64,000 bases of DNA from Paramyrothecium sp. XJ0827 (GCA_020881915.1 JAJFPB010000008.1:1426001-1490000), one strand, 5' to 3'; counted from the stretch's first letter, positions 45,211 through 55,443 are shown. Numbers and translations: made by a program. The notes: a model not told the origin generated them from the sequence alone.

Positions 45211-47171
45211 ATGGCTGCAGCAGCTCCTCCAGACGCAATCGGCAATGGCCCACGCGACCACGACGACGATGCCGTCAACCCCGCCTACGACGGCAACTAC
45301 TACGCCGAAAAGGATGGCAAGCGCAAGATCATCGACCACGCCAAATCTGCCGCCGCCAAGGAGCAGAACATGACGCTGCTGCAGGGCATCAAGCTCTATC
45401 CCAAGGCCATCTTGTGGAGCGTTCTCATCTCTACCTGTATTGTCATGGAAGGCTACGATATCAGTCTCGTGAACAACTTCTGTATGCTCTTCCCTTTTGC
45501 CCCTTGGCCTCACTCACACAACTCTCGCTAATATGATCCTCTCCCCTGTGCAGACGCCTTCCCTCAGTTCAACCAAAAGTATGGTGTGCAGTTACCAGAC
45601 GGCACGTACGAAGTGCCAGCAGAATGGCAGGCCGGTCTTAGCAATGTGAGCATCGACCAAAAATTCCTCCTGTCTGGGAGTACTGTAAACTGACATGCTA
45701 CCGAAAGGGTGTGTACTGTGGCGAAATCATTGGTCTCTTCATCAACGGTTACGTTTCCGAGCGCTTCGGTTACCGCTGGACAGTCATGACCTGCCTCGTC
45801 CTCGTCGCCGCCTTTACGACAATCTTCTTCACTGCCCAAAACGTCCAGACCCTGCTCGTCGCCGAGATTCTTTGCGGTATCCCATGGGGAATCTTCCAGA
45901 CCCTGACCATCACCTACGCCTCCGAAGTCTGCCCCATCGCCCTGCGCGGCTATCTCACCACATACATCAACTTCTGCTGGGGTCTCGGCCAGGAAATCGG
46001 TATTGGCGTCATCTACGCCATGCTGGACCGCGAGGACGAGTGGGCCTACCGTATCCCCTACGCCCTGCAGTGGATGTGGCCCCTGCCTCTGTTCATCGGC
46101 ATCTACTTTGCGCCCGAGTCACCGTGGTGGCTTGTTCGCAGGGGCAAGACCCAGGAAGCCAAGCAATCCCTCCTGCGCCTGACGAGCCTCAACCGCGAGA
46201 CCGACTTTGACGCCGACGAGACTATTGCCATGATGGTGCACACGACAGCGCTTGAGGAGAAGATGACGGCAGGCGCCTCGTACTGGGACTGCTTCAAGGG
46301 CGTCGACTTGCGCCGCACCGAGATCGTCTGCATGGTTTGGGCTATACAGAACCTGAGCGGTAATTCGTTTTCGAATTACTCGACCTACTTCCTCAAGCAG
46401 GCCGGCCTGACAACCCGACGCTCCTACTCGTTTGCCTTGGGTCAGTACGCCATCAACATGGTTGGTGTGTTTGGCGCTTGGGGATTGATGACGCTGGGCA
46501 TCGGACGTCGCAGCCTGTACCTGTGGGGATTGTGCGGATTGTGCTCGATGCTGTTTGTCCTCGGCTTTTTGGGGCTGGTGCCCGAAGAAAACCGCGAGAA
46601 GGGCGCCTTGGCCACCGGCAGCATTATGGTTGTTTGGTCATTGATCTACCAGCTTACCGTGGGCACGGTGGCATACTCTCTCGTCGGTGAAATCTCGTCG
46701 CGCCGTCTGCAGATCAAGACTGTGGTCTTGGGACGAAACCTCTAGTGAGTGGCTTGGACTGCCAGATTTATTCAGATGGGCTTTCTTACTGACTTGTTGC
46801 AGCAACGTTGTAAGTATCATCAACGGTGTTTTGACACCTTACATGCTCAACCCCAGCGCGTGGAACTGGAGCAACTACGCCGGCTTCTTCTGGGTAAGGC
46901 CCTCTTCCGTAGGCAGGGTTACGCGCAGCTACTGACCACCACTTTACAGGGCGGAATTTGCTTCCTCTGCATCATTTACACGTACTTCCGTCTGCCTGAG
47001 CCCAACGGCCGGACGTTTGCCGAGCTGGACGTGCTGTTCGAGCGGAAGATTAGCGCACGCAAGTTCTCAAGCACCGAGGTCGACGTGTTCCACGAGACGG
47101 TAGAGGAGAAGGTGCTGAATCAATACGATCAAATTGCTGATCACCCCGAAGGCACCACGAGAGGGGCGTGA
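45211..47171 (+). CDS. MFS sugar transporter, maltose/alpha-glucoside permease type
   Basis: Five exons, 45211-45481, 45554-45645, 45708-46744, 46803-46893 and 46950-47171, encode 570 residues. The first 65 residues are cytoplasmic. The helices then begin with LYPKAILWSVLISTCIVMEGYDISLVNNFY, the start typical of Mal11/Mph-like permeases. Further family marks are ERFGYRWT (motif A region), EVCPIALRGYLTTYINFCWG, PESPWWLVRRGK after helix 6, and VGEISSRRLQIKTVVLGRN plus LPEPNGRTFAELDVLFE at the end, the PETKGRTxxELD-like signature of sugar porters. It probably imports alpha-glucosides or related sugars with protons across the plasma membrane. The ATG at 45211 is in CACCATGG context. A transposon lies 110 bp downstream of its stop codon. 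Confidence 0.94.
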
Positions 47172-47281
47172 TGAGTGGAGGAGCTCAAGAAGATACTGCA
47201 ACATGTACATAATAATGATTGGACGACCTTAATAATCATGAGACGACTGAAGAGCAAAGGGGGAAATGACATGACTGTATA

Positions 47282-47317
47282 TCCCCTTGACTGCGCGAAG
47301 CCTCAGATGATGTAACG
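47282..47317 (+). repeat. Left terminal inverted repeat
   Basis: Begins TCCCCTTGACTGCGCGAAGC and pairs with 49656-49691 in inverted orientation, one mismatch in the last ten bases (A versus T). Sequence similarity between the two copies stops abruptly after the common TGTAACG. Confidence 0.9.
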
Positions 47318-47388
47318 ATCCCCACAATATCTTAGTCATGATGTCGGTACATAAAGTAACTTCCTAGCCCTGCCCCACCTAATTTACT

Positions 47389-49603
47389 ATGTACGCCGCT
47401 TCCTACGATACCTCAATGCCTGACACAAGATCGAAAAGTCAGCGGCAGAGCCGTCGGGGCCGGGCCCGGCATGACGATGCCGCTGCTGCCTCTGCTGAAG
47501 CTATTTCCAACGGACCAAGGCGAGGGCCGCCACGCCGGGCCCGGCAGCAAGCTGTTGCTGCCGCTGCTGCCGTTGAAGCTGCTGACGATGTTGAAGCTGC
47601 TGACGATGTTGAAGCTGCTGACGATATTGAAGCTGCTGACGATATTGAAGCTGCTGATGATATTGAAGCTGCTGACGATATTGAAGCTGCTGACGAAGGT
47701 GGTGTTGAGCTTCCAATTACGATGAACAAGAGCCGGCCGGAACAAGCCCACGATAGCACACAAAGACCGGAAATTGACCCCTGGACGCTGTAGGCACCGA
47801 ATTCGAGCCTTTCCAAGTCCCTGAACGCCCCTTCCAAGTCCGACAGCTCCCTGAGACCCCGTTGAAGCTATTCCAGCATTTCCTACCTATTTGGCTCGTT
47901 GCAAAATGGGTCAAATATACCAATAATGATCGGACCGCTGCTGATCCTAATGATCCGGCCTTGAAGAAATCTAGCCGTCAGAGACGGTGGAAACCGACCT
48001 CCGTTCAAGAGATATATATATGGATAGCTATGACTATCTATATGGACAGACACCCAGAAAAACAGCTCTCCAGCTATTGGAAGGAGCCAAAAGGCGGCAG
48101 CAATATCTCCCCACCGACCGAATATCACGATATATGTCATATGATCGGTTTATCCTACTGAAAAACCGGCTTCGAATTCATGATCCAGATAACATAGAAA
48201 TAGGGGTGCCGGGCCCGTACAATAAGGTCAACGAATGGGCCCTTGTCCTGATGGAAGCCGCCCTCAGCATCGTCATCGTCGGCAGCATCATTGGCGTCGA
48301 TGAAGCTATGCAGGGCTTCCAAGGAGGTCCAGCCAGACTGTGACGATTAAGACGAAGCCCACGCCCACAGGGCTCAAGATCTGGGTCCTAGCTGTCAAGG
48401 GATATATATTACAGTGGATTTGGCATAGGCCCGGCACCCAATACGGGCCCGTCGGCATCGAGGCCCGTAAGGGCCCGAAGGTCAAGCTATTAGACAGATC
48501 ATCAAACAAGCCGCCGGCTTTGAACCCTACCCAAGCTGTCGTTGTTGCCCTAGTAAATCGGCTACCTAGGGAGACGTACCATATCTATATAGATAACCTT
48601 TTCTCGTCCCCGGACCTATTCAAAGCTCTGAGGCAGCTGGGGATAGGGGCCACCGGCACATGCCGTACGAACTGTGGGATCTATCGTGAGATAGTCAAAT
48701 TCAAGGACAACGATAGAAAAGGACAACAGATGTGGCCTTGGGGCCGGCTCGAGAGCTGGCCCACGCCGGATAATAAGGTAGGAAGCCCTAGGAAGCCGGG
48801 CCCTAGGGAAATGCATTACTGACCGTCTTCCAGGTCAACCAAATCGCATGGAAGGACAATGCCTTAGTGTTGTTTCTGACCACTGTTTATGACGGCTCTG
48901 AAACCGCTGTCTGCCTTAGAAAACGCCCTAAAGGTGGGCAGCCATATTCACGCCCAATTCAACAGTTTTTCGGTGACGAGGGCATCAAGGAAGTATCCGT
49001 GCCGTTGATAGCTGCTGACTATAATTTATATATGAATGCAGTAGATAGAGGTGATCATCTTCGAGCAAATATGAAGACAAAGCATCGTCAGAGACGGGGC
49101 CCTGCCCGGGCTCTTGCTTGGTCTTTTTGCTTAAGACAGCTATTTGTAATAGCTTCATTTTACAACGGGACGGGCAGCCGGCCTTTGAGCCCTCTAAGAC
49201 ACTTAGTGAGTGGCAGGACCGGATTTCTGACGCCCTATGTGAGTATTACTATGATAGCTATCGTCAGACAGCTCCATCAAGGAAACGCTATCGAGCTGGG
49301 GACGAATTTACGCCTGTCTGGCAGCATAATTTTGGTCCCAGAGGAAAAAGGGATCGTTGCAAGGGCTGTCAAGGCATTCGAATTTCCCCTCGAACACAGA
49401 GCTTTCAAAATGCTAGAAAACGCCGGGCCCTGGAGCCGTTAGATGTAAATAGCTTCAACAGGCCGGGCCCTGACGATATCGTTGAGCCGGAGCCACCGGA
49501 GGGCTTGAATATCAAGCAGACGGAAGATGGTTGTCTGACATGCGATGTACCCCTATGTAACGAAGGAAAATGCTGGTACATCTACCATCAGCCAATTTAC
49601 TAG
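47389..49603 (+). pseudogene. piggyBac-like transposase, frameshifted
   Basis: ATG at 47389 opens a basic N-terminal region containing seven VEAADD/IEAADD repeats. After about 47790 the homology continues in another frame with KLFQHFLPIWLVAKWVKYTN to LSSYWKEP. It shifts again before RISRYMSYDRFILLKNRLRI and VDEAMQGF (first catalytic Asp region, about 48300), then again before TIKTKPTPTGLKIWVLAVKG. YHIYIDNLFSSPDLF (second Asp, about 48590) follows. A likely intron (48778-48833) leads to NQIAWKDNALVLFLTTVYDG and NAVDRGDHLRANM (third Asp, about 49040). A last shift precedes the Cys-rich C-terminal domain CKGCQG...CLTCDVPLCNEGKC ending at 49603. At least three frame changes make this copy non-coding. 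The DDD arrangement and C-terminal cysteines match the piggyBac (DDE_Tnp_1_7) family. Confidence 0.88.
47572..47697 (+). repeat. 18-bp minisatellite, 7 units, in frame in the transposase
   Basis: Seven tandem copies of an 18-base unit (GTTGAAGCTGCTGACGAT or the variant starting ATT) fill 126 bases. Each encodes Val/Ile-Glu-Ala-Ala-Asp-Asp. The first three units have GTT, the later ones ATT; the fifth has GATGAT and the last ends GAA. The order of variants suggests stepwise duplication by slippage or unequal exchange. Confidence 0.95.
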
Positions 49604-49655
49604 AGCTTCGATGTATCTAGATTTTACCCGGTTCCAATTGGTCAAGATCCCAGTC

Positions 49656-49691
49656 CGTTACAACATCTGAGGCTTCGCGCAGTCAAGGGGA
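49656..49691 (-). repeat. Right terminal inverted repeat
   Basis: Inverted copy of 47282-47317, with one mismatch. It ends GCGCAGTCAAGGGGA followed by the flanking TA. Confidence 0.9.
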
Positions 49692-50722
49692 TAGTGCATG
49701 GCAATGGACATGCTATTAAAACCGGGCCAGCAAATGCGTGTTCAATTGCCGTCATTACCTTACTAATGCAAAGGAATCAACCCTCCAGTGCCATGCGATC
49801 TCGTTCGTATCAGTCACCAGAGCGGCTGGGATAAGGGATATGGCATTCAGGGTCGGCGACATAGTCACAAATGCGCCCAATGCCGCGGCCTTGAGCCAGC
49901 AACCATCGGAAGCATGTGTTGACGAGACCGGGACCGGACCGGCGTTGTGTGCTCCAACTACTGCTCTAGTAGGTACATTAGCGTTGTTTGGCTGCCCCAG
50001 CTGGAGCTCCTCCTGTTTTCTTCACCCACATGTCAAGTGGTGGCCTGTTGAGGGGTAAGTTAGTCAGGAATCACAGATGCAGTGACCGACGCCTTGGGGA
50101 TTGCCCACCGCACCGGCCGAATTGACGGTTGTGTCACGAAAGACCCCGTCCCATCGGAAGATTCAGGATGAAGTGACTGGAGGTCCCCGAGTCGGAGGAG
50201 AGTCATCACCGCAATGCATTATCGTGCCATGCACGGTCTGACGCAGGACGGGCTTCGAGCAGGGAGCTTTCCCTTTGCCTGCCCTGCCGTCCGGGGTAGC
50301 CCCATAAATTTTTGTGCTGTGCGTCGGGCCTGCAAGCCTGGGAGCTGGGAGTAGTCCAAGTTACCGGCTGTGTCCGCATGTGCTGAGCGGTACTGCATCT
50401 CCAGTGGGTGCAGTGCAGTGCGGTGCAGTAAGACAGGTACCTATACCATCCCTTGTACTCTGTACCATTTTAGCCGTGCCAATCGACTCACACGTCCGAT
50501 GATCTGATTTCCGATCCCTTGCTCTTGCCTCGCCCTCTTACGTTACCACGTCAACTTTTTTTTGTCTTGCAAACGATAGAAAAAAGGAAACCTCCTCCCT
50601 TCCATCTCCCGTCCTCTCGTTGTCCTTTCAGCTTTGCACGAAGCGGGCCATTCATCGCCTTTTTTTTTCCTCTCTCGCAACTCACTCTTCTCCTTCCCGC
50701 ATCGTCCCTCACCCTGCCCAGC
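49692..50722. other. Right flank of the transposon and AAT1 promoter
   Basis: About 1 kb between the transposon end and the aminotransferase start. The last 200 bases are C/T-rich with T runs (50560-50568, 50661-50668), typical of a fungal core promoter and leader. No other gene was recognised. Confidence 0.6.
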
Positions 50723-52353
50723 ATGATGCTGTCCACGCTCCGAATCGCTTCCCGGCAAGCTGTCGTCGCTCGCCCAGCTGTGCGCAAGCTGCTCGCCTAC
50801 CGTGGCCTGTCCACCTGGAACAACGTCCCCCAGGGCCCTCCTGTACGTTGCCTTGCCCCCTGAAGCTCAATTGGTTCCAGGACTGAGCGCTGACTTTATT
50901 CTAGGATGTGAGTGACGCTTGCGCGTCCTGTAAATGTGGTGTCGTTGTAGGCTAACCCGCTGCGTCTTGCGTTCGTTGGGATACAGGCTATTCTTGGTGA
51001 GTCAACTCATGACGTGACTCCCGTTCACCTCCACGGCGCATTGGCTAACATCCTCTCCTTTTCAGGTATCACTGAGGCTTTCAAGGCAGACTCCTTCGAG
51101 AAGAAGATCAACCTCGGTAAGCCGGCAAACCGCCGACCTCGCTAGCCCCGTCGCTTCCGACTGACATGCGACTCGCTAGGTGTTGGCGCATACCGTGATG
51201 ACAGCGGCAAGCCCTACGTCCTGCCCTCCGTTCGCGAGGCCGAGCGCAAGGTCGTCGAGGCCAACCTGAACAAGGAGTACGCCGGCATCACCGGTGTCCC
51301 CGAGTTCCCCGCCCTCGCCGCCAAGCTGGCCTACGGTGCCGACTCGCCCGCCCTCGACCGCGTCGCCATCACCCAGACCATCTCCGGCACTGGTGCCCTG
51401 CGCATCGGCGCCGCCTTCCTGCAGCGCTTCTACTCCGGTGACAAGAAGATCTTCATCCCCAACCCCTCGTGGGCCAACCACAAGGCTGTCTTCACCGATG
51501 CCGGCCTCAAGGTCGAGCAGTACCGCTACTACAACAAGGACACCATCGGCCTTGACTTCGAGGGTCTTGTCGCCGACCTCAAGAGCGCGCCCCTCGGCAG
51601 CGTCTTCCTCTTCCACGCCTGCGCCCACAACCCTACCGGCGTTGACCCCACCCAGGAGCAGTGGAAGGAGATCTCCACGATTGTCAAGGAGAAGGGCCAC
51701 TTTGCCTTCTTCGACATGGCCTACCAGGGCTTTGCCAGCGGCGACACTGACAAGGATGCCTTTGCTGTCCGCCACTTTGTCGAACAGGGCCACGAGATCG
51801 CCCTGTGCCAGTCGTTCGCCAAGAACATGGTGAGTTAGATGCATCTAGTCACGATCAAGCATGTCCAGAGGAAGAAAATCTCATTGCTAATCGCTACTCT
51901 CAGGGTCTCTACGGCGAGCGTGTTGGTGCCTTCTCCCTGCTCTGCGCTGACGCCGCCGAGAAGAAGCGCGTCGACTCGCAGCTGAAGATCCTCATCCGAC
52001 CCATGTACTCCAACCCTCCCATTCACGGCGCCCGCATCGCCAGCGAGATCCTCAAGGACCCCAAGCTCAACAAGCAGTGGCTGGCTGAGGTCAAGGGCAT
52101 GGCCGACCGCATCATCACCATGCGCGCCCTCCTCAAGGAGAACCTCGAGAAGCTCGGCTCCAAGCACGACTGGTCCCACATCACCAACCAGATCGGCATG
52201 TTCGCCTACACCGGCATGAACGCCGCCGAGATGGAGAAGCTCGCCAAGGAGTACTCCGTCTACGCCACCAAGGACGGCCGCATCTCCGTTGCCGGCATCA
52301 CCAGCGACAACGTCGGCCGCCTGGCCGAGGCCATCTTCAAGGTCAAGGGTTAA
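50723..52353 (+). CDS. AAT1: Mitochondrial aspartate aminotransferase
   Basis: PLP enzyme that interconverts aspartate plus 2-oxoglutarate with oxaloacetate plus glutamate; part of the malate-aspartate shuttle in the mitochondrial matrix. Exons 50723-50842, 50905-50907, 50987-50996, 51066-51116, 51180-51829 and 51904-52353 give 427 residues. The Arg/Ala/Leu-rich N-terminus ([20 protein letters not shown]) is a presequence. It is followed by [58 protein letters not shown] and [16 protein letters not shown]. The PLP-binding lysine is Lys276, three residues before the last intron. Exon 2 is only 3 bases (GAT, Asp41) and exon 3 only 10 bases. Both have proper AG/GT neighbours, and the total length and phase require them to recover PPDAILGIT. 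A second ATG at 50726 is an equally possible start. Confidence 0.93.
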
Positions 52354-52605
52354 GAGTGGGTTCCATAGGAACGGCGAGACATGACGGATAACGCATCAGC
52401 CCTCGTGTCTGGGCCGGTTGCAATGGACGAGCATGAGCATGCTCTTGTTTCTGTATCAACATAACCCTGAGCCTGAATGTAGTTCATAAAAGCCGGCACA
52501 TGTACCAAAATTTACCACATGAAATAGACAAAATTTACCATGACAAATCGCTTGCTGTGCTCTAATACATGATACAATCCCCTTGGCCTCATGACTCGTC
52601 TTTGT
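52354..52605. other. Convergent 3' spacer
   Basis: A 252-bp spacer between the 3' ends of AAT1 (+) and the coiled-coil gene (-). It is AT-richer than its neighbours and should contain both polyadenylation sites. Confidence 0.6.
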
Positions 52606-53731
52606 TCATTCTCTTTGCAAACGGTCCAGGTCACCGTGGACTTCACCAAGCTGGCGTTTCATATCCCGGTACACCCTGGCCATCTCCCTCATGGACTTCT
52701 CCTTGCTTTCGCCGCCCTCCACGCCAACTCCATACTCGGCCAGCTCGTCTCCCAGGCCCCTCGCCCTCTCTGCAACTCGTCCCTTGGCATCTTTCAGGTG
52801 GGCGGCGTAATTGCGCAGCGCGGCGACGGCTTCAGGCGTGTACGTCTCCTTGGTCAGCGCCAAGCGGGCCTGCTCGGCCTCGGCAGCGCCCAGCTGAGCG
52901 CGGTGCTGGACATGAGCGGCGCGGAGGTCGAGGCTGCGCGCGACGACGCCGTGCTTCGCCTCGAGGGTACGGATGAGCAGCGTGATGGCCGTAGCGTAGG
53001 CGTCAAGGAGGGACGTGACGGCAGTGAGCACGGCGCCGCGGGACGTGGCGAGGTCGTCGCGGCGGTCGTGCAGCTGGAACTCGAGGTCGGCGTGCGTCTG
53101 CGAGAGCGCGGCGACGTGGCGGTGCAGGTATGACGGGTTGGTCGAGGGGTGGGCGACGCGAGCGACGTCGAGGGCCGAGGCGCGCAGGCTGGAGGAGACG
53201 AGGCCGGCGAGGTCGGGCAGCGGGGACTCGAGGTCGGACAGGGGCGGGCTGGAGAGGAGCAGCGGCGGAGGCGGGGAGGGGGCGTCCGGTGCGAGGAGGG
53301 GCGGGAGCAGCAGCAGGAGGTCGAGGAGCGGCTCGGGCAGAGGAGAGGCGGTGGATTTGGTGGCCGGGGAGGGGGGCGCGGCGGTTGCGATGGCGCGGGC
53401 GAGGAGGTGTTGCTTTGCGGCTTTCAACCGACGCTTTCGCAGTTCCTGGTGGGAGTGTGTAAGTGTAGGCAATGGACAAGTGGGGGAGATGACCTCTGAA
53501 ACCAAAGAAGTGAAGGGCAGAGATCAAGTAGAGAGTGTTCAATTGTAAAAACTGAAGTGTATGACAGGGAGAGGGAGGGCTTCTTACCTCCTGCACCGCT
53601 GCGCGCTCCGCGGCGGCGGGGTCATCCTTGGTCGACCCGTCCGGGGCGAGGATAACGTGGGTGAGCTTGCTGTAGAGGTTGGCAAAGTCCGGGTTGTTCT
53701 CAAGGACGGCCTCGTCCACGGGAGGGAACAT
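52606..53731 (-). CDS. Uncharacterised coiled-coil protein (possible augmin-like subunit)
   Basis: Two exons, 53731-53588 and 53445-52606, encode 327 residues. The start MFPPVDEAVLENNPDFANLYSKL is followed by ILAPDGSTKDDPAAAERAAVQE and, after the 142-bp intron, ELRKRRLKAAKQHLLARAIA. The middle is Pro/Leu-rich (LLDLLLLLPPLLAPDAPSPP). From about residue 150 the protein is a long helical, Ala/Leu/Arg/Glu-rich coiled coil to the end (KEKSMREMARVYRDMKRQLG...DLDRLQRE). No enzymatic motif or membrane segment. The short N-terminal globular start plus long coiled coil is reminiscent of microtubule-associated complexes such as augmin, but I cannot support this from motifs. It shares a 589-bp divergent promoter with the bL28m gene. 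Confidence 0.8.
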
Positions 53732-54320
53732 GTTTCTCCGAGTTCCCCCCTCGCCGCCCGCTCGCGCCAATCGTTGGGAGGGGGGGAAGTTGATTTGCTG
53801 CTACGAGCGCAGGAAAGGAAAAAGTTGTGAACGAGGATTTGGACCGCCAACAGGTAGAAAGAACAGCAAAAGGGTTTCTCTGACACTGACTGCAGGAGCT
53901 TATTACTGCTTTGGGCGGGACATGGCCAACCCGCCTTTTTGGGGGTCTCGCCTTGTTTCGCGAAAGCCGCACGGTGTCACCTGACCCCCACTGCTCCTTA
54001 GAGTAAGTAAAAGGTACCCTGGATAGCGGTACCTTTAGTGGACTCTCCCCCGGCGCGGAACATTCGCAGCTCCGAAACGTTCGAGGAAACGAACTGCCCA
54101 ATTGGCCGTCCAAAAATTATCACAAGGTTGCAGCACATCCATCCCTAAGGACAGGTCCCAGTGGAAGTTTGTGTGTGGGGAGCTTTCGATTTTTGTTCGC
54201 TCAATTGAGGCCGTCCTTCACTGATGCGTCGCTCGTAACCAACGCCCGCCGTCAACCTTGCTCCGAACTGCATCTAGCCCTCCCGTTCCGACTGCCAAGG
54301 GGGGAGGCTTCATCACGACA
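53732..54320. promoter_or_regulatory. Divergent promoter between coiled-coil and bL28m genes
   Basis: A 589-bp region separating two oppositely directed start codons (53731 and 54321). It must contain both promoters unless one lies in a leader intron. No specific factor site is supported. Confidence 0.5.
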
Positions 54321-55259
54321 ATGCTTCCCATCACCTACCGGCCAGTCATGGCCTCGGCCTCTGCTTGCCTCGTCCGGTCTGCCGCCGCTGCTGCTGCTGC
54401 TGCCACGTCCTCCTCCTCATCCTCCTCCTCGACCTGCTCCTCCTCGCCGTTCCGCCTCCTCGCCCGCACAGCCCACGCCGCGCCGAGCTCCCCGCCGCGC
54501 CGCGCCTTCTCGACGACGCCCGCCGCGCACGCCAAGACGATCAAGCCGCACCGGCTGCCGTCCAACATCATCCCGCCCTACCCGTACGGCGAGCGCCGGC
54601 TCTACAAGCAGTCGAACCGCGGGCTGTACGGGCCCGCCCGCATCCGCTTCGGCAACAACGTCGCGCCCAAGCACAAGATCAAGACGCACCGCTTCTGGCG
54701 GCCCAACGTGCACGTCAAGCGCTTCGTCCTGCCCTCGGTCGGCGCCAACGTCAAGACCCGCCTCACCCTGCGCGTGCTCAAGACGATCCGCCGCGAGGGC
54801 GGCCTCGAGGAGTACCTGCTCAAGTCCAAGCCCCAGCGCATCAAGGACCTCGGCCCGGGCGGCTGGAACCTGCGCTGGCTGCTGATGCAGTCGCGCCCCG
54901 TCCAGGAGCGCTTCAACAAGGAGCGCGTCGCCCTCGGCCTCGAGCCCCGCGAGATCGAGGACCGCGACGACATCATCCACTACGCCCTCGACTTCGCCAC
55001 CCCGGGACCCCTGAACTCCAGGAGCCGCGCCGTCCTCGAGGACATCAAGGCTGCCGACCTGCAGACCCAGCTGGGCCTGGTGGGCGACGCCTTCGTCCTC
55101 GGCAACGACGCCGAGCTCGTCGAGACCGAGGACGTGGAGGAGCTCTCCGACGAGGCCGAGGAGGTGCTGCTCAAGGAGATGGAGGCGGGCGATGCTGCCC
55201 TGGCAGACTCGGCCGCTACGTCCAAGGCGGTACCGGAAACACGATCATTGGATTCATGA
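54321..55259 (+). CDS. MRPL24: Mitochondrial large-subunit ribosomal protein bL28m
   Basis: A component of the 54S mitochondrial ribosomal subunit, 312 residues in one exon. The presequence is unusually low in complexity: eight Ala (about residues 21-28), then Thr and eight Ser (30-37), then Arg/Ser/Ala-rich sequence ending PRRAFSTTPAAHAKT. The bL28 core follows: PSNIIPPYPYGERRLYKQSN, GLYGPARIRFGNNVAPKHKIKTHRFWRPNVHVKRF and TRLTLRVLKTIRREGGLEEYLL. A fungal C-terminal extension (about residues 200-312) is acidic at the end. The first ATG in frame is 54321; a second at 54348 (MASASACL) would also leave a good presequence. The symbol follows the yeast name for this family. Confidence 0.9.
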   Translation: MLPITYRPVMASASACLVRSAAAAAAAATSSSSSSSSTCSSSPFRLLARTAHAAPSSPPRRAFSTTPAAHAKTIKPHRLPSNIIPPYPYGERRLYKQSNRGLYGPARIRFGNNVAPKHKIKTHRFWRPNVHVKRFVLPSVGANVKTRLTLRVLKTIRREGGLEEYLLKSKPQRIKDLGPGGWNLRWLLMQSRPVQERFNKERVALGLEPREIEDRDDIIHYALDFATPGPLNSRSRAVLEDIKAADLQTQLGLVGDAFVLGNDAELVETEDVEELSDEAEEVLLKEMEAGDAALADSAATSKAVPETRSLDS

Positions 55260-55443
55260 AAAAGGAGCAGTTTGAAGCGTCTTCTTTCTATGTTTCCCAC
55301 CCAATGTAATACTACTACTCATGTCATGTACAAAAAAACACATCCTCGTTATAGAACGCCAAACCAAAAGATTCTGTACCATCTGATGCAAAGTTCGCCC
55401 CAGTGCTTTTGTCCCATGCTCACATCAAGGAAAAAGATTGGAC

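Larger units (their letters stand above)
47282..49691 (+). mobile_element. piggyBac-like DNA transposon with 35-bp terminal inverted repeats
   Basis: The left end (47283-47317) and the right end (49656-49690) are reverse complements over 35 bases with a single mismatch; both start CCCCTTGACTGCGCGAAGCC from the outside. Including the adjoining T/A pair the element spans 47282-49691, 2410 bp, and is flanked on both sides by TA (47280-47281 and 49692-49693). It carries one transposase pseudogene on the + strand with a piggyBac-type catalytic domain. Canonical piggyBac elements duplicate TTAA, which is not present here; TA could be the target duplication or the boundary may be off by one or two bases. 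The near-identical ends suggest a recent insertion. Confidence 0.88.

Noticed and set aside
51176..51844. 222-codon minus-strand frame inside AAT1
   Set aside because: Antisense shadow of the large GC-rich exon of the aminotransferase.
54365..55309. 314-codon Arg/Pro-rich frame overlapping bL28m
   Set aside because: Out-of-frame translation of GC-rich sequence; the frame from 54321 has the bL28 core.
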